A stretch of 64,000 nt of DNA from Maricaulis salignorans (GTDB lineage: Bacteria > Pseudomonadota > Alphaproteobacteria > Caulobacterales > Aquidulcibacteraceae): the NCBI GenBank assembly GCA_945891505.1, contig CAMDDL010000005.1, positions 62,001 through 126,000 of the forward strand, given 5' to 3'. The notes under the pieces were generated by a model, which saw only the letters and a list, made by a program, of their open reading frames with translations, made no database searches and had not been told where the DNA came from. Shown in pieces: positions 57,601-64,000 of the stretch (positions within the stretch are counted from its first letter, which is position 1; every line of letters begins with the position of its first letter). Made by a program: the position numbers and the translations under genes.

Positions 57601-58512
57601 ATGGAAAATGGATTTTCAAAAATGACAAATGAACAGGCGGTGGATTGGGAAGGTGTCCGGTGTTTCGTTGTTGTGGCGCGGCGCGGTTCCCTTTCTGAAG
57701 CGGCGGAGGAATTGGGGCTGTCGATCCCAACGATTAGTCGGCGGATAGATGGGCTGGAGGCACAACTCGGCCTGCACCTCTTACACCGCGGTCCGCGCGG
57801 CACGCGTTTAACCGAAGCCGGGCACACCATTCTGCAAGTCGCCGAGCCGGGTGCCCGTCAAATAAGCCAAATTGCCCGTCGCGCCCGTGCTCTTCAAGAA
57901 GGGCCTAATCTGCCGTCAGTACGCATCTCGGCGACTGAGTCGGTGGTCGCCGATGTGTTGGCCCCACGCTTGGCGCGATTGCGGGCGCAAGATCCGTCGA
58001 TCAGCATTGATTTAGAGGTTTCCAATGACATCGCCAATTTAAACGCCGGGCGGACGGATATGGCGATCCGCATGGTGCGCCCGCAGGAAGAGACTTTAAT
58101 CGCGCGTCGCTTGCCGATGATCCGGCTGGGCCTGTTTGCTTCCCCTGACTATCTAAAGGGCAAAGCTTTAGACCGATTGGTCCTACAGGATGAGCATCTA
58201 CTTTGGCTCGACCGTCAATATGGTGACATCGCTGAAAATCTTTGGCTGAAAGCACAAGGGCTAGATGCGACCATTCGTTTTTGTTCTTCCAGCGTGCGGT
58301 CCTTGCTCAATGCCGCCGTAGCAGGCGTGGGGATTGCACCATTGCCGGCCTTTGCAGCCCTACAGGCAGGGTTGATTGAAATACCCCTACGCATCTTGCC
58401 AGACCGCCAGCCTTGGCTGGTATTCCACCGCGACACCAAGACCAATTCACGCCTGCAACTCGTCCGCGATTGGATCGTTGCCTGCTTCAAGGATGCCTTG
58501 GCTGAGGCTTAA
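57601..58512 (+). CDS. LysR family transcriptional regulator
   Basis: The product has 303 residues from ATG at 57601; ATG at 57622 (MTNEQAVDWEGVRCF) is also possible. The winged HTH (about 15-75): FVVVARRGSLSEAAEELGLSIPTISRRIDGLEAQLGLHLLHRGPRGTRLTEAG. The ligand-binding domain (about 100-295) includes ISATESVVADVLAPRLARLRAQDPSISIDLEV and AVAGVGIAPLPAFAALQ. It probably controls the divergent YdhR-hydrolase pair. Confidence 0.93.
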   Translation: MENGFSKMTNEQAVDWEGVRCFVVVARRGSLSEAAEELGLSIPTISRRIDGLEAQLGLHLLHRGPRGTRLTEAGHTILQVAEPGARQISQIARRARALQEGPNLPSVRISATESVVADVLAPRLARLRAQDPSISIDLEVSNDIANLNAGRTDMAIRMVRPQEETLIARRLPMIRLGLFASPDYLKGKALDRLVLQDEHLLWLDRQYGDIAENLWLKAQGLDATIRFCSSSVRSLLNAAVAGVGIAPLPAFAALQAGLIEIPLRILPDRQPWLVFHRDTKTNSRLQLVRDWIVACFKDALAEA

Positions 58513-59708
58513 GGGACAAAGCTAATCACCGGGGGGGGCTTTGTTTCCTGATGCAACAGACCATCATAAATGTGGGCGGCAATGGATAAGAAGGCATTGG
58601 CGGTATCACTGCCGGGCGCGGCAACAACATAGGGCACGCCGCCATCCCCACTTTCGCGAATACCCACTTCTAAAGGAATTTCGCCCAGAAACGGCAGGCC
58701 TAAAGCATCTGCCGTGCGTTTCGCGCCGCCTTCGCCAAACACATAGAGGCGGCTGCCGTCTTGTTGCGTCAGCCAAGCCATGTTCTCAATCACGCCCAAC
58801 ACAGGAACATGGGTCTTCGCAAACATGCCTGCGCCCCGGCGGACATCTGCCAAAGCAACTTCCTGCGGCGTAGATACGATGACCGCGGCATTTAGAGGCA
58901 CGCGCTGAGCCAAGGCCAATTGGGCATCCCCCGTGCCCGGCGGGGTATCCATCACCAATACGTCCAAAGGTTCTTCAACGGTGCCCCAAGTCACGTCTTC
59001 CAGCAATTGCCGGATGGCGCTCGTTACAATCGGACCGCGCCAGATCATCGGGGCGTCACCGTCGACCAGATAGCCGATCGACATGGTCTTGAGGCCATAG
59101 GCCATAACCGGCAGCAGTTTCTTATCCTCGCCCACTTCCGGCTCAGCGCTCACAGTCCCCATCATGGTGGGAATGGAAGGGCCATAGATATCGACATCGA
59201 GGAGGCCAACCCGCAGACCCAGCGCCGATAAGGCTGCGGCCAAATTGACCGCCACAGTGGACTTGCCGACGCCACCTTTGGCGGAAGCAACGGCCAAAAT
59301 CGCAGTGATGCCGGGGATACCTGCTTTTACCGCCGGGGCTTGGGCGACGCCCTGTGCGAGGGCAGCATCGGTGAGTTTTGCACCTTTGCGGACGCGCTGT
59401 TGACCAGCCGGCGGTGCGTCGGGTGTTTGTGTGTTTTGTGCAGCACTAACATGGGCCGTCATCACCACAGTGACCTTTCCGGCGCCGGGCAAACCCTTGA
59501 TGGCGGCCGTCGCGGCCTGTTGCCACTGGCTAGCTGCACTTTCTTCACCTTTTGGCACTGAAATTGTTGCTAGCACGTCCCCCCCATCAGAGACGCGCAC
59601 ATCTTCAATAAGTCCCTTATATACAAGGCTTAAGCCGTCGGATGCGCGCATGGTGTCGAGAATTTTTAACACATCCTCGCGTTTGAGTGATCGTTTGATT
59701 CCAAACAC
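58509..59708 (-). CDS. mrp: Mrp/NBP35 family iron-sulfur cluster carrier ATPase, no CxxC
   Basis: GTG start at 59708 with AAGAAGG close upstream; 399 residues. N-terminal MIP18/DUF59 domain (about 5-85), Ala/Gln/Pro linker, and ParA-like ATPase with the deviant Walker A ASAKGGVGKST (about 145), LLDVDIYGPSIPTMMG and MDTPPGTGDAQLALAQ. The canonical C-terminal CPxC cluster ligand is missing: after VLGVIENMAWLTQQDGSRLYVFGEGGA no cysteines appear where YFxCPHC normally sits. Mrp carries Fe-S clusters; loss of the cysteines suggests an altered mechanism, also seen in some other alphaproteobacterial Mrp proteins. Confidence 0.92.
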   Translation of the reverse strand: MFGIKRSLKREDVLKILDTMRASDGLSLVYKGLIEDVRVSDGGDVLATISVPKGEESAASQWQQAATAAIKGLPGAGKVTVVMTAHVSAAQNTQTPDAPPAGQQRVRKGAKLTDAALAQGVAQAPAVKAGIPGITAILAVASAKGGVGKSTVAVNLAAALSALGLRVGLLDVDIYGPSIPTMMGTVSAEPEVGEDKKLLPVMAYGLKTMSIGYLVDGDAPMIWRGPIVTSAIRQLLEDVTWGTVEEPLDVLVMDTPPGTGDAQLALAQRVPLNAAVIVSTPQEVALADVRRGAGMFAKTHVPVLGVIENMAWLTQQDGSRLYVFGEGGAKRTADALGLPFLGEIPLEVGIRESGDGGVPYVVAAPGSDTANAFLSIAAHIYDGLLHQETKPPPVISFVP

Positions 59709-59821
59709 CTTCTTGATCCCTTTAGCTGAGCACGCACATAAGGGAGTGTAACGCCCGCTTGCAAGTCTTTGGCATGTGCCTTTGCCTAGGTTTAGCGGCT
59801 CTGAAATGGAAACACGTCTAT

Positions 59822-61018
59822 ATGCCTTGGAATGATAATTCGTCTGGTGGCGGTGGTGGCCCTTGGGGCCCCAGTGGTGGTTCGAATGGCAATCAACAGG
59901 GCAATGGCTCTGGGCCTAAAAATCCATGGGGCAATGGTTCAAACCAGCCACCGCGGCGTCCGGGTACGACTGGCGAAAGCGGCAATTTGGATGAACTGGC
60001 TAAGCGCGTTGAAGATCGCTTGAAAAGCGTCCTTGGCGGCGGCGGCAATGGCGGCGGCGGCTATAAAGGTGGCGGTGGCGGCGGTGAGCCCATTCAGTTT
60101 GACAAGCGCACCATTGGCGCGATCATCTTGGTCGCGGCCTTAGGCTGGGCTGCAACAGGTGTTTACGTCGTTGATGCCGGTGAAGAGGCCGTGATCCAGC
60201 GCTTTGGTAAGTATGTGCATACGGTTGAGCAGGGCTTGCAGTTCCATCTGCCGGCGCCGATTGAGACCCGCCAGATTGTTGACGTCCAAAACGCACGGTC
60301 TTTGACGGTCGGTGGCGGCTCTGAAGCTGGCGCCAATGACGGCCTCATGTTGACGGCTGATGAAAACATCGTCGACGTTGGATTCCAAGTTTGGTGGCGG
60401 GTCGAAAATTCGCGCGACTATTTGTTCCAAGTTGCCCATGGCCCAGAAGGCCGCGGTAATGCCGAAGAGACCGTACGCGCCGTCGCAGAATCTGCCATGC
60501 GGGAAGTCGCCGGTAAATCGCAGCGTGAGCAAGTGTTGTCGACCGGTCGGGCACAAGTGGAAACCCAAACCCGGGACCTCATCCAGCGCACGCTGAATGA
60601 GTATAAGGCTGGCATTCGCATCACGCAGGTGAACTTGACCAAAGCTGAACCCCCTGCAGCGGTGAATGACGCGTTCCGCGAAGTGGCGGCGGCAAGCCAA
60701 GAGGCAGAAACCAAAATTAACCAAGCCCGAACCTACCGCAACGCAGTGGTTCCCCAGGCCCAAGGTGACGCTGCACGCTTCAACCAATTGTATCAAGAAT
60801 ACAAGCTGGCACCTGAAGTGACGCGCCAGCGGCTTTATCTGGAAACCATGGAACGGGTCTATCAAGGGGCAAACAAAGTGTTGCTTGATCCCGGCCGTGC
60901 GGGCGCTAGCCCAATGGTGGTCTTGCCACCAGAATTGTTGAAAGGGGCCGCAGGCCCAGCTGCTGCTGCCTCTGCGCCTGCTGCGCAAAATGCGAACCCA
61001 CAGGGAGTTGTCCGATGA
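59822..61018 (+). CDS. hflK: FtsH modulator HflK
   Basis: ATG at 59822 (MPWNDNSSGGGGGPWG) is the family start; a longer upstream frame is rejected. 398 residues. Disordered Gly-rich N-terminus (about 1-100), a membrane span (about 101-120, GAIILVAALGWAATGVYVV), then SPFH/band 7 domain (EAVIQRFGKYVHTVEQGLQFHLPAPIE) and a C-terminal coiled coil (EVAAASQEAETKINQARTYRNAVVPQAQGDAARF). HflKC forms a large membrane cage around FtsH. ATGA overlap with hflC. Confidence 0.95.
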   Translation: MPWNDNSSGGGGGPWGPSGGSNGNQQGNGSGPKNPWGNGSNQPPRRPGTTGESGNLDELAKRVEDRLKSVLGGGGNGGGGYKGGGGGGEPIQFDKRTIGAIILVAALGWAATGVYVVDAGEEAVIQRFGKYVHTVEQGLQFHLPAPIETRQIVDVQNARSLTVGGGSEAGANDGLMLTADENIVDVGFQVWWRVENSRDYLFQVAHGPEGRGNAEETVRAVAESAMREVAGKSQREQVLSTGRAQVETQTRDLIQRTLNEYKAGIRITQVNLTKAEPPAAVNDAFREVAAASQEAETKINQARTYRNAVVPQAQGDAARFNQLYQEYKLAPEVTRQRLYLETMERVYQGANKVLLDPGRAGASPMVVLPPELLKGAAGPAAAASAPAAQNANPQGVVR

Positions 61019-61839
61019 ACGCGCGTACCCTTCCCATTTTGGGTGGCTTGGCCTTTGGTGCGATGATACTTGCCAATGCGTCTTTGTTTACCGTCAGCGA
61101 AACGCAACAGGCGATCACGCTGCAATTCGGTCAACCCAAAAACTTCTTCAATATTGATGGCACAAGCCCCGGTTTGAAGGTGATGATCCCCTTTGTCCAA
61201 CAACGCGAAATCTACGACCGGCGGATTTTGGACCTTGCCCCATCCGGCAAGAGCGAAGTGGTAACGGCTGACCAAGAGCGTCTTGAAGTCGATAGCTTTG
61301 CGCGCTGGCGGATTGTCGATCCACTGCGCTTTTATCAGGCCGTCCGCACCGAGGGGCGTGCCCGTGATCGTCTGACCAGCTTGCTGGAAGCGTCCTTGCG
61401 GCGCGTCTTGGGTTCGGCTCAATCGACGGACATCATTTCGGGGCGTCGCTCGGCCTTGATGAACTCGATCCGCTCTGAAATGAACCGCGAGGCAACGGCA
61501 CTCGGCATTCAAGTCGTTGACGTGAAGATCCGTGCTGCCGATTTGCCGCCAGCCAACCAAGAGCGGGTGTTTGAACGCATGCGTTCTGAGCGCCAGCAGG
61601 CAGCAGCAAGCGTGCGTGCTGGCGGTGACCGTCAAGCGCAGGAGATTCGCGGTGGCGCGGATCGGGAACGGGCTAAGATTATCGCAGACAGCTATAATCA
61701 AGACCCAGACTTTGCGGCCTTCTATCGCTCCATGCAGGCCTATGAGAAGGCTCTGCCAGCTGGCACTACAATCGTGACCACGCCAGACAGCGACTTCTTC
61801 CGCTACTTCAAGAGCCGCCGTGGCGGCAATGGTGAGTAA
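61015..61839 (+). CDS. hflC: FtsH modulator HflC
   Basis: The product has 274 residues. A short N-terminal membrane anchor (about 6-25), SPFH domain (FTVSETQQAITLQFGQPKNFFNIDGTSPGLKVMIPFVQQREIYDRRILDL) and C-terminal helix with LPPANQERVFERMRSERQQAAASVRAGGDRQAQEIRGGADRERAKI. Translationally coupled to hflK. Confidence 0.96.
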   Translation: MNARTLPILGGLAFGAMILANASLFTVSETQQAITLQFGQPKNFFNIDGTSPGLKVMIPFVQQREIYDRRILDLAPSGKSEVVTADQERLEVDSFARWRIVDPLRFYQAVRTEGRARDRLTSLLEASLRRVLGSAQSTDIISGRRSALMNSIRSEMNREATALGIQVVDVKIRAADLPPANQERVFERMRSERQQAAASVRAGGDRQAQEIRGGADRERAKIIADSYNQDPDFAAFYRSMQAYEKALPAGTTIVTTPDSDFFRYFKSRRGGNGE

Positions 61840-61874
61840 GAGGGGTTAGCACTTAGTCCCTCTTAGTCTAGGCT

Positions 61875-61925
61875 CGCCGATCTCCCCTCGCGCCCAACGG
61901 GGGAGAGGGGACGGGGGTGAGGGGG
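61875..61925. repeat. GC-rich palindromic dispersed repeat, copy 2
   Basis: CTCCCCTCGCGCCC-AA-CGGGGGAGAGGGG followed by ACGGGGGTGAGGGGG. Its core matches the copy at 28067-28104 read in reverse complement. The CCCCTCGCCCC...GGGGAGAGGGTGGGGTGAGGGG layout is a common small intergenic repeat in Proteobacteria. Confidence 0.6.
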
Positions 61926-62014
61926 CTCGGCGCTTAAGCGTGTTGCTTTGTGCAATCAAAAGCTTCCCAACGCGTCCATCAATAGTGTGACTGAAAAAGC
62001 TCTCACCCCAACCC

Positions 62015-62032
62015 GTCGACCAATTGGTCGAC
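62015..62032. repeat. 18-bp perfect palindrome
   Basis: GTCGACCAATTGGTCGAC reads identically on both strands. It sits between hflC and atpC ends, where no promoter is expected. Confidence 0.6.
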
Positions 62033-62162
62033 CCCATAGGGAGTGGGCCTCTGCGCGGGCAGTTTGCCTCTGCCAAAGTGAGCGGCGGGCAGATTGAAAG
62101 GCGGCCCGAAGGTTTCGGCCCCGAAAGGCCCCCACAAAATTTAAATGTAGTTGGAAAGAAGC

Positions 62163-62564
62163 CTAAGCCGCTGCGCGGATGGCTTCGAGGCGGGCGAGCT
62201 TGCGTTCAGCGGCGGCCTTCACGTCGGCATCCTTGGCATCGCGCACATCTTCACGGGCGTTTTGCAGGTCCTTTTCTAGGCCAGCTGAATCTAGCTTTGC
62301 TAGGTCCACGGCATCTTCGGCCAGAATCGTCAGGCCCTGCGGCGTCACGTCGGCAAAGCCACCACCGACAAAAATCTTACGCTCGCTCGCGCCATCGAGA
62401 ATACGGATGGCGCCTTGCTGAATCACCGTCATGAACGGCGCATGTTGGCTCAATACACCAAACTGACCATCCACACCGGGTACCACCACCTGATCGACTT
62501 CACCCGAATAAAGGGCGCGCTCAGGGGAGACCAATGAAAAGAGAAGTTTGCCTGTGGTGGCCAT
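62163..62564 (-). CDS. atpC: ATP synthase F1 epsilon subunit
   Basis: ATG at 62564 (MATTGKLLFSLVSPERALYSGEVDQVVVPG) gives 133 residues; a longer in-frame start would add an unlikely 23-residue leader. GQFGVLSQHAPFMTVIQQGAIRI is the epsilon signature; the C-terminal helical hairpin is present (LQNAREDVRDAKDADVKAAAERKLARLEAI). It is the inhibitory stalk subunit of F1. Unlike the usual atpHAGDC order, it is separated from atpD by 1.1 kb containing an oppositely oriented gene and a terminator. Confidence 0.95.
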   Translation of the reverse strand: MATTGKLLFSLVSPERALYSGEVDQVVVPGVDGQFGVLSQHAPFMTVIQQGAIRILDGASERKIFVGGGFADVTPQGLTILAEDAVDLAKLDSAGLEKDLQNAREDVRDAKDADVKAAAERKLARLEAIRAAA

Positions 62565-62783
62565 GGATATGCTCGCTGATTGCGGGAAAGGATTTGTTGG
62601 GGTGCGTTTAGCATTTGAGCGCCCAGCATGCAAAGCACTGCAACAGTCGATACGTCACCTCAGCGTGATCAAAAATGTTCCGTGAGAAAGGTGCCGTTTC
62701 TTGTTACTTACGCGTTATGAGCGCGCCCTGTTATGTCGACCGGAGCTTAGCGGGCTCATGGATTGAAAGGGAGCGATCTAACT

Positions 62784-63572
62784 ATGTTAAAGGAATTTAT
62801 TATCGGGATGGGCGCGCTGGCCATTGCTGGCTCTGCCATGGCACAAACGGCTGCAACACCAGAAGCACTTTGCCCGGATGGCGAAATTGTCACGGTGCGC
62901 TTTAACGAGCTTACACCGGGCGGGACCTATGACGGCTTTAAAGCTGCAGCGGCCGCCAACCAAAAATATTATCGCGACAGGGGAATCAACGGGAATGTTC
63001 AATTGGTCGGTCGCGTCATGGTTCGCGATCCCGCCACGGGCACATGGTCCTTTTCGCCTAAGGATGTGTCCACTGCCCACGTGAATCCGCCCATGGGCCG
63101 CGGTAACCCCAATGACCCTGATTGGAAAGCATTTGTCGCGCAATATGATTCTAACTCAAAAATGTCAGCCCAGCGGTCGGTCTGCTATGCGCCTTCAATC
63201 GACGAAACGGCGACGATTACGGCGGAAATAAAGAAGTTTGAGCAGGTTTGGGCCGATAAGGCCGCTGCTGGGGATGCAGCTGGCTTAGGTGCGCTCTTAG
63301 ATGACAGCTATGTCAGCTATGGGAAAGCAAAGCCGGAAACCAAAGCTGACCTCTTGGCGAGTACCGCTGATCCTAAGAAGCGCCCAGCCTCTGTCAAAAT
63401 CAGCGATGTGACCGTGAAAGTCGATGGTTCTTTTGCGTTCGCACAGGGTGTTTGGTCGGAAGTCGGCAGAGATGGCAAGACGAAGAACTTGTTTTTCCTC
63501 GATATTTGGAAACAAGGACGCGATGGCACGTGGAAAGCACTGATGAGCCAAGTCAGCGACATTCCGAAATAA
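62784..63572 (+). CDS. exported protein with SnoaL/DUF4440-like domain
   Basis: ATG at 62784 (MLKEFIIGMGALAIAGSAMAQ) opens a signal peptide; AGGGAG lies upstream. 262 residues. The N-terminal half (about 25-130) is of unknown type: VTVRFNELTPGGTYDGFKAAAAANQKYYRDRG. The C-terminal half (about 140-262) has a SnoaL-like/DUF4440 pattern: EIKKFEQVWADKAAAGDAAGLGALLDDSYVSYG, ISDVTVKVDGSFAFAQGVWSEVGRDGKTKNLFFLDIWKQGRDGTWKALMSQVS. It is inserted on the plus strand between atpC and atpD. Confidence 0.8.
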   Translation: MLKEFIIGMGALAIAGSAMAQTAATPEALCPDGEIVTVRFNELTPGGTYDGFKAAAAANQKYYRDRGINGNVQLVGRVMVRDPATGTWSFSPKDVSTAHVNPPMGRGNPNDPDWKAFVAQYDSNSKMSAQRSVCYAPSIDETATITAEIKKFEQVWADKAAAGDAAGLGALLDDSYVSYGKAKPETKADLLASTADPKKRPASVKISDVTVKVDGSFAFAQGVWSEVGRDGKTKNLFFLDIWKQGRDGTWKALMSQVSDIPK

Positions 63573-63603
63573 AATAAGGACTGCCTCCATTGTCCTGAAA
63601 CTA

Positions 63604-63646
63604 AAAGGCCCCGCAGCAGCGCTACGGGGCCTTCTTTTTGTTCTGT
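63604..63646. terminator. bidirectional terminator between atpD and the SnoaL-like gene
   Basis: AAGGCCCCG (63607-63615) pairs with CGGGGCCTT (63625-63633) around CAGCAGCGC/TA; followed by CTTTTTGTTCT on the plus strand and, on the minus strand, by TTTTAGTTTC. It ends both atpD (minus) and the SnoaL-like gene (plus), so atpC cannot depend on full readthrough from atpD. Confidence 0.88.
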
Positions 63647-63657
63647 GCGACCAGCGT

Positions 63658-64000
<343 letters not shown>

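Larger units (their letters stand above)
61840..62162. other. 323-base intergenic region with repeats
   Basis: No gene is supported. It holds a GC-rich dispersed repeat (about 61875-61925), an 18-bp perfect palindrome (62015-62032), and near its right end a GC-rich stretch (GGCGGCCCGAAGGTTTCGGCCCCGAAAGGCCCC, about 62099-62131) able to fold into hairpins just downstream of atpC, probably its terminator. Confidence 0.6.

Overview
This 64 kb window is chromosomal DNA of an alphaproteobacterium with moderate GC. Evidence for the class: the gene order tolQ-tolR-tolA-tolB-pal-cpoB-tilS-ftsH; the cluster ftsE-ftsX-YdcF-plsC-DUF2125 next to a zinc-ribbon gene and hpt; hisS-hisZ-hisG; an alpha-type SspB; and a circularly permuted two-piece tmRNA gene. 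The genus cannot be fixed from sequence alone. Almost everything is housekeeping. I see no CRISPR array, insertion sequence, prophage, rRNA or tRNA gene.

Layout. 1-5364: a penicillin-acylase-family gene cut by the window edge, two small minus-strand genes (a LolA-like periplasmic protein and a DUF1330 protein), then a plus-strand set with a two-domain VOC protein, a zinc-free NADP-dependent oxidoreductase and a membrane protein. 5365-5560: a strongly structured intergenic region that looks like an unannotated minus-strand small RNA with its own promoter and 3' hairpin. 5613-9179 (minus): lolA, ftsK and a pterin carbinolamine dehydratase. 9211-17546 (minus): the Tol-Pal envelope cluster followed by tilS and ftsH. 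17932-19476 (plus): rpmB and prfA. 19473-22255 (minus): a redoxin and a DsbD-type transporter. 22904-26140 (minus): dnaJ and dnaK, separated by a long hairpin, with alkB divergent from dnaK. 26922-29613 (minus): zapE and mmsA. 29856-33380: a large trypsin-like autotransporter. 33516-36671: an acyltransferase, obgE and proB. 37188-40353: an alpha/beta hydrolase and a chemoreceptor. 40409-42316 (minus): two GNAT acetyltransferases, rpmA and rplU. 42512-46703 (minus): DUF2125, plsC, YdcF, ftsX and ftsE. 46770-49201: zinc-ribbon protein, hpt and a cobalamin adenosyltransferase. 49223-50029 (minus): an OmpA-like protein. 50245-53556: hisS-hisZ-hisG. 53553-54496 (minus): a thioesterase and sspB. 54497-55493: an AT-rich stretch and an orphan gene. 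55528-55845 (minus): ssrA. 55870-57520 (minus): an alpha/beta hydrolase and a YdhR-like exported protein, divergent from a LysR regulator across a palindromic operator candidate. 58509-61839: mrp, and divergent hflK-hflC. 62163-64000: atpC and atpD on the minus strand, separated by a plus-strand gene and a terminator.

Functional themes are envelope and division (FtsK, FtsEX, Tol-Pal, LolA, PlsC), proteostasis (FtsH with its modulators HflKC, DnaKJ, SspB, tmRNA), translation (L21, L27, L28, RF1, TilS, HisS, ObgE) and energy. The SspB-tmRNA pairing is coherent, because SspB delivers ssrA-tagged proteins to ClpXP. The least ordinary items are the predicted small RNA near 5.4 kb, the S1-protease autotransporter, the split atpD/atpC order, the Ser/Asp/Gly tail on PlsC, the AT-rich orphan gene, and several palindromic or hairpin elements.
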